64,000 bases of DNA from Mesocentrotus franciscanus (lineage: Eukaryota > Echinodermata > Echinoidea > Camarodonta > Strongylocentrotidae). The DNA lies in the NCBI GenBank assembly GCA_037976565.1, contig CP137683.1, positions 3,992,865-4,056,864 on the forward strand. Direction: 5' to 3'. The notes beneath the pieces are model-generated. The model ran no database searches, was not told where the DNA came from, and was given only the letters and a program-made list of their open reading frames with translations. A program made the position numbers and the translations under genes. Positions 1 to 10,906 of the stretch are shown one piece after another. Within the stretch, counting starts at the first letter, position 1, and the number at the start of each line of letters is the position of its first letter.

Positions 1-3000
1 ATAGAAGCATAGGTTATTTTTATTATTATTATTGATTATTTTATATGAAATGAGCGGAGAGATGACATACCTGACAATCTCCTCGGGGAAGCAGTTGTTG
101 ATGGTATCTATATACTCGTGTAAGGCACTACCAGGCTCTGCCTTGATCTCTTGCACCTTCTTGAGACCGCCACTGGTCACAAATAGACGACGTGCATTAG
201 CATCGTGGGGAAGTACCTTACTGAACTGACCAACCACATGCTTGAGAATGTTGGGTGGGGCATCATGAAGGAGAGGCTCAAGGGCTGGTAGGTGAATGCA
301 CTTCTGAAGGATGTTCTTCAGAGCTCTCTTGGCCTGAAAGAAAGAAGCAATATGGTCATCAGTCGTAAACAATATTTCAGTATTTGTTTTAAAAGAGGCT
401 AGCTATCACATGGTAAAATATAGAGAAATAGACATAACGTACATTTTGTCGCCTTATTATAAACCGACAAGTCTGTACAGAAATATATATGGCAGATTTG
501 TCGGTTAATAATAACACCGACGATTTGGTGGCCTTTTGTGGGATGTAACGATAAAGTCCAAGAGCTGGTTAATAGTGCAATACTTTCAAAGTAAGAAGTA
601 TTTAGTGAATTGAAGTCTCCTGTGTAACAAATAAGTAACCTACCTTTGTCTGAAGGTCCTCTGAGGCATCCGCTCTGATGTAGCTCTGCAACAGACGAGG
701 CAATACATTAGCTACTGCTACAGCCTTGGCATGCTCTGGGGTGTGACGACCTATCTGACCGAGAGCCCATGCTGCTGCTGCCTGGATGTGATCTTCTGGT
801 TCCTCTGCCAGCGTAATAGCTAGCTGTGTTACACCCTGGATGACAATGATGATAATATGGTAGTTATATATATAGCACATTACAAAATACATTCAATGCA
901 CTTTACATTAGACACAATCAGATAATGCAGTCAAACCTGCTGTAGTGACCACCTGTCTACTAATACCACATTTTTTGTTTCCCTTGAAAATGGTTTCTCA
1001 TTGAAACATGAACTAAAGGAAGTTGTACATAAAGACCACCTGCCTATAAAGACCACTCCTCTTGTCTCCTTTGGGTGGTCTTTATAGACAGGTTTCACTG
1101 TAAGGCCCCCCCCCCAAAGATGTTGTATTGCCCTTTAGGTGCCAGCACCTGGGTTGGTCGGTTGATTTTTGTTGTTGCTTTTTTCCCCTCTTTGGGCTGA
1201 TATTTTTCAGTTTTGAATACTTTAATACATTTTTTTTTTAGTCATTAAACATAATTTTTTTAAAAAAAACAGGTAAAAAAAAAATAATAATAAAAAGCCG
1301 ACCATAGATTTAAAGATTTTTGGGTTGGTCACAAAGGGCAATACAACAACTTTTGTTTAAAAGCCTAATATATAACTATGGATCATAAAGTAAAAGAACA
1401 ATTGCTAGCTGTGTTACATCCTGAATCACATCTCCATCAGTCATGCATTCAAAAACATCATGGATGGATCATGGATGCCAATGACTACATTAGATTGGTT
1501 GAGATCTTTGAAAAAAATAATGGTACAACACATAAATGCTGATTTTACCAGTGGGTTCGAACAAAGGGGGTTCTACTTTTTCACTAAATCTTGAAAGCAA
1601 GTTTTCTTTCACATGCTTTCAACAAAGTAAGCACAAGTTTCTATTACCCTACTTTACAAAGTGAGATCAAGTATATGCCGTTGCTTACCTTGGAGACAAT
1701 GACAGCCATTGCCAGATTCTCAGAGTGAGCAGCTACGTATCCCAGCATCATAACACCAGGCAGTCTTACATTGCCCTGCGAGTCCCCAACATAATCTACA
1801 ACAGCAGCCACACCTCCGGCATTGACGATCAGCTGTGACAGCTCCGGTGTGTGCTTAGCAATCTCACGGATCAGAGTGGCTACGTTCTTACGCACGTATT
1901 CATCTTGATCCTTGAGACAGGTGAGAACAGCGGGGAAGATCTCTGCTTCAACGACCATCTCAGCCAGGTCCACAGAGTGTTTGGAGATCTGACTCAAAGC
2001 CGAGAATACTTGACGCTGTAGACAAAAATAATATACAAGGCATTTATAAGAATGCATAAGATGAGATGGAGCGCCAGGAGTGTCAAGTCTGACAGACATG
2101 AGCGCTATACAAGAACCCGCTATCATTATTATTACAAGTACGGTAATGACCAGTTATTTAGAGAGACACATTTTGAACCAGACAGTTTTAAACAACTAAC
2201 TTTTAAACTTAACCTCGACTTTGTAGCTGAATAACATGTATAAGCACCTATAGAAACAATAGAGCTCAACCATTTTGTGAATATTTGTGACCTAAATTTT
2301 ACATGTGAGATTAGAAGACAGAAAAAACGTACACACGCGCGGAAATGTAAGTCACAAATATTCACAAAATAGCAGCGCCTATTATTTCCACAAAGTGCAC
2401 GCCGTGAAAGGAAGTGCGCTTATGTGATAATATATCTGATAATGACATGTTACCTGGCAAATTTGGTAGCAAAATATAATTATGGATATACTATGTCTTC
2501 TTGTTATCTACTTGTAAATACACATTCCAGTAAATTTTCTATCAAGGTAATAACCAAAGTATCAGAGGAGAAAGAGAACAGTTTTCATAGTAAACAGAGA
2601 ACATGAATATATACTGACCTTGAGTTTAGCATCAGGATTGAGAATCATTTGAGCTAGGTGAGCGATTGCTCCAGCATCCACAACAGTCTGAGCCAGTTCA
2701 GGTGAGTGCTTACAGATGTCACTCAGAGCAGAGGCAGCAATACGCTTCAAAGAAAGCTCTGGTTCCTGGATACATAGTACGAGCAGAGGTACAGCTCCAG
2801 CATCAACCACAGACTGAGCAAGCTCTGAAAGAAAATCACAACACTTAAACCATTAATACTTGTAAATAAGGCTGTCTGCTAATCACATTTTCAAAGTTGA
2901 ATTTCATGTAATAACCCTACAAAAATTCAGCTTAAATGATGTTCGGATATCATTTACTCAAGTGCAATTGTAATTTTTCGCTAATATTGAATGACTTTAA

Positions 3001-6000
3001 TGAAAAGAGTTCCTAAAGAAACTATTCTTTATCTCATGTACATCATGGAAACTTGTAACTGGCCATATATCTTTTCCTTTTCCCTCTTTTACAACATATC
3101 TCAATGCATTAATTTCATGGTTTTTTTTAAAATTCAGAATCACAGATACCAGTCTTACAATTTTATTTTATGGAGTAATTGGTCTATCAATTAATTTTGT
3201 ATATAACTTTTCCAGATTTCTAACAATGTATTTTGTATATATAATTATACTGATGATTGTAGTTACATGCACAACACTTTTATCAACTGTATAATTATAT
3301 TGCCATGTAATTTGAATTTTAATGTTAATTTTCATCTTGTGTATACATGTGCAATTCAGCTTATTGCTGCAAACCATGTTGTTTAATAAACCATTTTTAG
3401 TTGAAATGAATTGAATTGAGTTGGATCCTGACCTGCATTATGTCTGGCAATGTATCCCAGAGCCCAAGCTGCTGACTCTTTGACACCCGGATCAAACTCC
3501 TCCAAGCAGATAACAAGAGCATCAAGTGCTCCACAGTCTACTACAGACTGAGCAAGCTGAGGTGAATGTTTGGCTACAGCTCGAAGAACAAATGCAGCTG
3601 CCTTCTTGTAGAATCTCTGTCATTATTAACAAAAGAAAGAACAAATGTATCCCTTGTTTTACAGCAGTTGTATAACATGTGGATGTCTATACCAAACTTT
3701 ACATACCTGCCAACTTTCTATAAAAAGGATTAGGAATCTCTGAAACAGAAAGTAGGAATACACCATATTTTACATGTGTTCATACAGATGTTTTCAGAAA
3801 ATAAGAGGAATATAGGGTTCATAACACTTTCCTCAAGACAGAAAAAAAAGAATCATTCCTCCAAAATAGGAATGGTTGGCGGTAACATTGAAGTTGATTA
3901 GAATTAATGCATTTTCTAATGATATGGGGGGAAAAGGACTAGAGCGAAGTTGGAAATAATTTGATATAAGATTAGACAGTCATATATTTTTACCGCTGCA
4001 AATATTTTGTAGCATGTAACTATGGTACTAAGCTTCCACCGTGAAAGCTACATTATTTTTCTTAAAAATGGAAACAAGCTTAAAATTCTAAAGATGCTTA
4101 TATCATTTAAGAAAAATCAACAGTAACGGTAATTTAGTCAATAAATTGTAAAAAATTCAAGGGGAAAAAATATGCTATTGACAAAATGAGATGGAACAAG
4201 GGTGACTTGTAGTGACAAGACGGTGGTTTTCACCCACAGTTTTAATGAATTAATGAAGTTTACAACTTGTGTAGTGATCTTACATGCTTACAAAATCAGA
4301 ACTTTCTTCAGATTCTTTAATTTTCTGCTTTTATGTAATACAATTTGATGTCCAAAAGGCTAGCTTCTCCACTTTATATTAACTAGTTTTAGTAGTAAAT
4401 GAGTACTGCAACTCTCATGCACAGAAAAATCCCCCCTATTGTTTTTAACAAAATTAACAAAATTAAATTTAAAAATTAAAAACTTAATTTGCACTATTTG
4501 GACATATTTAAATAAGGAAATGAGTTTTGGAGGATAGATCTGTAGACTTACATTTTGTTCAGCTAGAGAGTAGACAAGTTGAGGAAGAATATCTCCCTTT
4601 ACCACTGCTTCTGCAAGGTCATCATTATAGTTTGCCAAACGACCCAAAGCTAAGGCTGCCGTCTGTTGAATTGTGGGTACAATGTCCAGCAGCAGAGGAC
4701 GAAGCAGGGACATAACACCTTTAAACAAAAAGTAGTAATGCATCAATACAAGTACATGTACATGTATGCTGTGTGTTCAGTGGTAATACTAGGCTTTAGG
4801 GCTTAACGATGTTGTTACATGTGTATGCGATAGGGGTCTGACTATTACAACACTAGGGAAAACTTGGCTCCGCTCGGTGATACGTTTTCAAGAGTTAAAT
4901 CGCAAGATACACAAGCTCTAATAGCTATCAAGTCCATGATGAGGCAGAATCTCACTTTATGAAATTTGTCAACACTGTAGCTATTTAGCAACTATTTTAC
5001 ACATTCCTGTCAAATAATCTTCAATTTGGTGTTTTAAAAGACACATTTAATGCAAACATTCACACAAGTATCTGCAATTGATTCAGCTCTCTTGGATAAT
5101 TTAACTCATCCATGAGCTTCCGCCGAATGTGTTGACCTCAGTTGACCCAGATCGTATGGAATTACATGTACATGTACATTGTACAAACAAACCTACTTTG
5201 TACTTAACATTTCTGACTGAACCTTCACAAAATGCAACAATGTATGGATTATGGAAAAGTGAAAAAACAAAACAAAACAAAGAACAACCCTATGTTCAGC
5301 ATGTGTACATGTCTCTGATCAGTTGTGTTTCATTCACTCTTGTACCACATTATCTGTCTGCATAAGTTTTGACGTAACCATATTGACTTTTTATATCATA
5401 TGATTTATACAGTCATGTTGAATATGTAATTGTATTCATAATGTACATTTCAATATCATTTTTGTGTGTGTGTGTGCAAACTTACCTGCATTTTGCAAAG
5501 TTTCAATATTCTGTGGTCTTGATGCCAGCTCCGCAACTGTCTGTACAAATGTGGTGCGGGCTTTCTGATACTGCTCAAACACTGCATAGTTTGTTTTTTT
5601 AAAGAAGAAAAAAAAAAGAAACATATATAATTGTTTAAATTATGATAATTGAAAGGGAATGTCAACTTCATGCACATTTTACAGATTTCAGGAAAGTGAT
5701 ATTTGATCCATGATTTCTCATATTCTACAAGAGTTGATGTAGATCGATTAATACTGAGATAGGTACAAATAAGAAAATATTACCATATTAATAATATTCC
5801 ATCAGTTGACAGTCAGTTTTCTTTGGTTTTCCCCGGTTTTCTTCGTCTTCGTCGAAATTGAATTCCGCTCCGTGTTGAAATTTTTGCAGCGCATGCGCAG
5901 TAATAATTTCAAAATGGAGCGGAGTTTACTTTCGACGAAGAAAACCCTCGGAGAAAACCAGGGAAAAAGACCCTTAAACGCATCATACAGTCAATCTGGT

Positions 6001-7225
6001 AAGTGGAACCGATGTATATTAGCCTAGACCTAATTTTCAAAATAAATGCATCGGATTTGAATCCGCTAAAGTGACATTTTAGTCCAAAAGTTTGGCCGAA
6101 TCTGGTGGCCAGATCCGTACCACCAAGTTTGCACAGGAGCGCCTATGGTCGCTTCTGTCTCTAAAGAGAGGAGCCGACCCTACCCAAATCAGAGGCTAAC
6201 GAACGGGATTCACGGCAAACTGCTGCACAATACAATCGGTACGTGTATTGTGCAGCAGTTTGCCGTGAATCCAGTGAGAAAGTGTATGCTATAAGTCTTC
6301 ATTTTTAGGAAAAATACTCCCAAAAAGATAAGAAAATTGACACGATCCAGGTAAGAAACATAACTACTTTTAAATCATGGCCATTATTTGAAGAAAACAT
6401 ATATATTTAGAGTCTACTTAACTTTAGGTCTATTTTAGTAGGGTATCTCCACGCCGGAGTTACGGGTCAAAGTATGGTCCTATGGATATGATTGCGCATT
6501 AGCGCCGTAATTTTTGTATAAAATCTCAGTCATACTCATAGTCTACTAGATCTAGATTCTATTTCTACTTCCAGTTCTAGACCCTATTTGATAAATTATC
6601 GCATCAGATTCTGTGTGCGTATGTAGACTATATATCAACTATCATGAATATTGATGACTATAGTCAGACTAGCGCATGACGTACTATAGTCTATAGGTCT
6701 AGGTTCCTATTGAGCCAATCAAATGCAGCGGGTAGGATGGCTAGATTAGCTATATTATTAGCCGGTTACGGAAAAAAAAAAACGCGGCCAGGCCGGGGGC
6801 AACAACTAGTCTAAATCCGTAAATCACAGTAAATCATAATGATCATGTCTTTCATGATAAAAAACATCTAGACCCTCTACTAGCCCTAGACTAGGGCTAG
6901 GCTCTAGGATCTACTACAATGTATCTAGAATTTATGTGTTATAAATAGACCCTGTCTCTAAATTAGATCTAAGTATCTTATAGATTCTAGATCTAATTTG
7001 TGATTTACCGTGTGCCGCAGCGCTAGTACACGCTACACGGGTCACTAGCATGCAGCTTCGCCTCCTCTCTGGCGGGAGAGCTCTGGTGCGGCGCCATGCG
7101 TGGCGACTGCGGCTGTGCTCCTTGAACTGACTGAATCTGAATCAACTTCAAAAAATGAGAATTTCGACTCTTAATCAAGGCGTAGATAAATTAATATTAC
7201 CTTGCAATACTTGTCTTGAACTCAT
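1..7225 (-). CDS. SPAG6: Sperm-associated antigen 6 (PF16), armadillo-repeat axonemal protein; 3' end outside window
   Basis: Coding exons in transcript order: 7225-7201, 5581-5486, 4718-4552, 3616-3433, 2824-2619, 2015-1689, 835-644 and 333-71. Each is flanked by AG/GT on the minus strand and the phases join without a frameshift. They give 486 codons; the vertebrate protein is about 509 residues, so one short last exon lies beyond position 1. The 25-nt first exon encodes MSSRQVLQ and was found from its phase and its match to the family N-terminus. The rest matches family landmarks such as FEQYQKAR, LGRLANYNDDLAEAVVK, AAAWALGQIGRHTPEHA and PNILKHVVGQFSKVLPHD. Tandem ARM repeats fill most of the chain. 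Known role: a central-pair (C1) scaffold protein needed for ciliary and flagellar motility. It is divergently paired with CISD3. Inversion-type repeats lie in introns only. Identification is very secure; the first exon is slightly less so. Confidence 0.96.
927..1102. mobile_element. Short inverted-repeat element, CAGTCAAACCTG family, copy 1
   Basis: The element begins CAGTCAAACCTG and ends CAGGTTTCACTG, so the ends are inverted repeats of each other. The inside has paired 'aagaccacc' and 'gtggtcttt' segments. It lies in a SPAG6 intron. Related copies are at 18494-18719, 42446-42640, 51773-51954 and 53818-54009. There is no coding capacity, so it is probably a non-autonomous DNA transposon (MITE). 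Confidence 0.7.
1121..1348. mobile_element. MITE-like element with perfect 15-bp inverted ends
   Basis: GTTGTATTGCCCTTT at 1122-1136 is the exact reverse complement of 1333-1347. The interior is AT-rich and A/T homopolymeric and includes paired 'gggttggtc' stretches. It sits in the same SPAG6 intron as the 927-1102 element. No ORF. Confidence 0.6.
2068..2137 (+). repeat. SINE tail fragment
   Basis: The stretch matches the 3' part of the tRNA-headed SINE at 50578-50862 (shared 'gtcaagtctgacagacatga') and ends in ATT repeats. A third copy of the tail is near 28172-28232. Intronic in SPAG6. Confidence 0.6.
2272..2370. repeat. Inverted repeat with perfect 20-bp arms
   Basis: The 20 bp at 2272-2291 are the exact reverse complement of 2351-2370, with a ~59-bp loop. 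It lies in the SPAG6 intron between the exons at 2015 and 2619. It may be a small MITE or a foldback relic. Confidence 0.6.
5812..5975. mobile_element. Imperfect foldback element with a GCGCATGCGC centre
   Basis: The left part (tttccccggttttcttcgtc ... ccgctcc ... ttgaaat) pairs imperfectly with the right part (atttcaaa ... ggagcgg ... gacgaagaaaacc). The loop near 5886-5900 carries GCGCATGCGCA, which fits the NRF-1 consensus. It lies in SPAG6 intron 1. It looks like a MITE rather than a gene promoter. Confidence 0.5.
6206..6272. repeat. Perfect hairpin, 28-bp arms and 11-nt loop
   Basis: Arm 6206-6233 is the exact reverse complement of 6245-6272, separated by 11 nt. It is located in SPAG6 intron 1, about 1 kb from the SPAG6 start. 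The rest of 5976-7200 is intron with no gene that I recognise. Confidence 0.85.
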
Positions 7226-7846
7226 GATTGTTCTTGATTAATGTCACCCCTGCAATTAAAGTGCCTTCTCAGATAAATTAGCGTAGACTCTATTTTGTAA
7301 TTTGATGGGCTGTGCTTTTCTCCTTGTTTGTTAGCCTAGCCTAGCCTGTTAACAAAATATGCACGCGTAAGTGATCGTTGCTATGCGCCAGCTATAGCGA
7401 TAGCGGGGTGACATACGAACCGGAAGCTCTTCTTCTTCTATATCGGCACTTGCTAGTGCTTAGCCTTAAAAACCTGTCGTTTTATATATATCTGTGAGTT
7501 ATTTGCTACTACCGAAAACAATTAGCGACTGGGATTTAAGTTTACGTATGTAAACAAACATGTCTTGTTTGTACTTTCACGTTCTGCACTTGCACGTACG
7601 CAAGTAAGTACGTACGTACGTATACTGACGTGATACGGTGACAGTATACTGACATGAGAATAAATTGTTATTGTCATCAGGGTCGATCGGTCATGGTCAT
7701 TCTCATTGTCATGCATTGCATGCCATACTAATGTACTAGATCTACTACTAGTTAGGGTAGCTAACGAGCGAGCTGCACAGGCATTTGAAAAAAAGAAAAA
7801 GGAAATCGTTTTCAGAACGTTAAATAGACTTTACCGGCGGTAGACT
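7226..7846. promoter_or_regulatory. Shared promoter region of SPAG6 and CISD3
   Basis: This 621-bp gap separates the start codons of two divergently transcribed genes, so it must hold both promoters and both 5' UTRs. Visible motifs are ACCGGAAG at 7419-7426 (ETS-type core) and GTTGCTATGCGCC at 7377-7389, whose first half resembles half an RFX X-box, a site typical of ciliary genes. There is an ACGT-rich stretch around 7590-7625. No convincing TATA box was seen. Motif assignments are inference. Confidence 0.55.
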
Positions 7847-10800
7847 ATGTCACTTTTGAGGGCTTCAATGAATTTGAGTTGCGGACTCAACCGACTGGGC
7901 CTGGGCCTGGGGGCTGGTGCCTGCAGGTTGAACACGGTCATGACAGTTCCAGTAAGTAAAGACGGAGATAATCCTATCCTAATCTAATTTCTAACTATGC
8001 TAAGCTAACTAGACTAGATCTAGACTCTAGACCGAAAGATATAAAATTGATAATTGATGGTTCTGCTGAGACTACGCAGCATAGCGTTAAAGGGGAAATC
8101 TACCCAGAGTACCCTGATATTATTATTTTTTTTTTAAAAGTTAATTCATGGTTTTACTTTTAGAAGCAGAAAAATGAAAGGAACAGGTCAGTCCAACTCC
8201 AACTTCCAAGACAAAGTTTGAGCAAATTCCGTTTGAAAATAAGTTAAGATTTTAAGAATAATTTCAATAAGATTATTAATGAACTTTTGACTTTTTGAAT
8301 TTTGAGGTTGCGATCAATCAAGCACAAAATTGGCAACACTTGTGACTTGTGAGTGTGATGTATCTTGTGAGCTCCTATCCAATTTGCTCTGTAAAGACTG
8401 TATATTACTTCAAGTTTCATAAACTTTAATAATTTTCTTCGTTATTAATGACGCCTGAATGACGGAATATAATTTTTTTTTCCATACAGCCTGGATGGAA
8501 CCATAGGCCATATTTGCAATAATTATATTTACGGTGCATGTAATCGGATATATGAAACTATGATGGTCGGCCGGCCGGGCGCGGGGTGAGCAAAGTTTGA
8601 TTTTTGAAAATATTCGGAAATGTGGTATTCGATCCATGATTTCTCATTCTCTACACAAATGTATTTAGTTTGATTAATACCAAATGGACGGCAAAGTTTG
8701 ACGAAAAAGTCATTAAAAAAAAAAAAAACTTAATTCATACACCATGGTTCCAAGGGCATCAATCAGGGGGCAGGGGACACAACCTCCCCCACACGATTTG
8801 TTTTGCTTAGGGGGACATCATATCAAATATACCCCACATGTTTTGTCAGAAAAGAAGGGGGACCACCTATTTTGCCCCCCATTTGGATTTTTTTTTGTAC
8901 CTAGTGCTCACACTACCCCCCGCGATTTTCACATTTCCGGGGACATAAGAGAATTTTGATTTTTAGTGCCCACTACCCCCAACCCCGCTTATTCCTTTCA
9001 TTTTTCTGCTTCTATTAAAACCAACTTAATATCAGGGCACGTAGAACTTGACGCATTGAGCGCTGTACAGTGAGAAAACAGCAAATAACGTGCTCCCATT
9101 GGCCGATCTGCCCGAGCGGTTTCAAATTTAAGTGAGAGAGGGCCCACTTAACTTAAGCGCAATGGCAATGCCAATACGTAATATTACATAACACACTGAC
9201 TTGTCATGCTTTAAACAGGTGACGCACTTCACACATAACTGACGCACACTCAGCATAGGTACACACATAAAATAGAAAAATCAACAAACATTTCAGTACA
9301 ACTTGCAAGTTTGTACCTTAAATATGACGAAAATGAGAATTTTTCAAACTTGAGTAAGACTTAAACTTAAGTGAAATACTTACTCAACTTTTTAGGGATG
9401 CTGAAAAAATCATAAAAAATAGAAGATTTGACTGGAATATCATGATTTTGGTATCAGATCAAACGGACTAATATCTTGTAAAGTTGAGCGAATAGCAGCC
9501 AGCGATAGCCAATCAGAAGGGCCCATGTAGGCACCCATTTAGGAAAATGAGGCTGAGACGGGATGAGCGTAATGCGCATGCACTAGATGTAAGCTTAAGT
9601 TTTACGTTGCGGGTGGAATTCCCCTTTAAAATTTTCTTGAAACTTGATCAAGTGATATCTGTGAAAGTCACTGGTTTTTAAGCATGCTCATTGTTCCATA
9701 ATGGTTTATTTTCATAGGTACGGAGTTTGAAGGTTGGCCCTAAAGGAACGTATGTAGCCAAGCTGATTCCTACAATGGCCAAGTTGGAGGCAGGCAAGAA
9801 ATATTCTTGGTGCAAATGTGGACTGAGCAAGAAACAGGTAAATGAGAAAAACAAGAATGATATCGATATTGAGGTAAATATTTTTAAGGGTTGCACCATG
9901 TAATTCTTTTCAAAGGAATAAGAACCCTGAAAATGGCTAGTGAGCTCAGCAAAGAGAATGATATATGTTTACAAAGCGAATACAGTCAGCTTCTCGTAAG
10001 TCAATCTTGACGGGACTGAGTGAAGTACGACAACTTATGTGATCTTCGACTTGTGTGTAAGTCAAAGAAAATTTGACTTATGCACATATCTTCATGTCCC
10101 TATTAAACCTAGTTTTAATCTAATATTGCTCAAACTTTCACTCATTTGTTTCTCTCATTGTTCTGCTTTTATTAAAACCAACTTAATAGGAGGGTTGACC
10201 TCCCTTTAAGTATGCTCCCCTGTGAACTTTGATAACCTCCATTTTCCCTAGATCATATACTTTGGCTTCAACTTATTTTTATTTGATCTGTTTCAGCATT
10301 TGTTAGGCCATCATTGTTTCTAACCACACATCAGTTCTACCAAGTGTGTATTTGACCAATATAATTACTGTCTCTGAATCCTGTTTTGAAACACATGCAA
10401 GACTTTTAAAATAAGCGTTGCAATATTGGTATCGCTACTGTCAGAATGACAGATTGCATTATAGAATTCATTAAACAATCTAGAGTGTACAGTACACGTT
10501 TTGTTGCCACCCTTTTCACAACTATTTGTAGTATGCAACTCTGTCGGTATGGAAGAAATCTTATGTGCTTGGACAAACATTAGAGGATATCTCCAAAAGG
10601 AATGTGTAATTGATTGATACAGAACTATGTAAAATTATTACAATAGAACTTTGAACTTTTTGGAATGGATATATTCACTTATCTTTCTATGAGATGTGAC
10701 GTTTACTTTGTATCTTGCAGCCGTTCTGTGATGGAGCCCATAAAGTTACCAAGATTAAGCCGGTTCGCTTCGAGGTGGAGAAGAGCAAATCTTACCTGAT

Positions 10801-10906
10801 GTGTCGATGCAAGCAAACGGCCAATGAACCCTTCTGTGACATGACTCACGTCAAGGTTATATTTCAATCAATTACGGGTCAGTTGAAGGACAAACCAATT
10901 GGATAG
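7847..10906 (+). CDS. CISD3: CDGSH iron-sulfur domain protein 3 (mitochondrial, MiNT-like)
   Basis: Three coding exons, 7847-7951, 9718-9837 and 10721-10906, all joined in phase 0, encode 136 residues (human CISD3 is 127). Residues 1-35 are Arg/Ser/Leu-rich with almost no acidic residues, as in a mitochondrial targeting peptide. Two CDGSH motifs of the form C-x-C-x2-(S/T)-x3-P-x-C-D-x-(A/T)-H follow. The first spans the exon 2/3 junction (WCKCG...PFCDGAH); the second is MCRCK...PFCDMTH. Each supplies the Cys3-His ligands of a [2Fe-2S] cluster. Two motifs in one chain without a membrane anchor distinguish CISD3 from CISD1/2. The usual Gly of the second CDG is Met here. AATAAA at 11303-11308 is a candidate polyadenylation signal. 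Intron 1 carries a 1.5-kb inverted-end element. Divergent from SPAG6. Confidence 0.95.
8087..9629. mobile_element. Non-autonomous element with TTAA ends, about 1.54 kb
   Basis: The left end TTAAAGGGGAAATCTACCC pairs with the right end GGGTGGAATTCCCCTTTAA, so the ends are inverted repeats bounded by TTAA, the target site typical of piggyBac-type elements. It lies in CISD3 intron 1. The interior holds runs of A and C, 'accaacttaatatcaggg' (also at 10180 and 26605) and no transposase. It may be a composite of nested pieces. A related left end is near 14990 and a right end at 26637. Confidence 0.55.
10131..10216 (+). repeat. Fragment of the TTAAAGGGGAA-type element
   Basis: The segment from 'gctcaaactttcactc' to 'ctccctttaa' matches the right part of the elements at 9000 and 26520-26637. 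It lies in CISD3 intron 2. Nearby 9990-10090 also holds paired 'cttacg/taagtc' segments. Confidence 0.45.
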
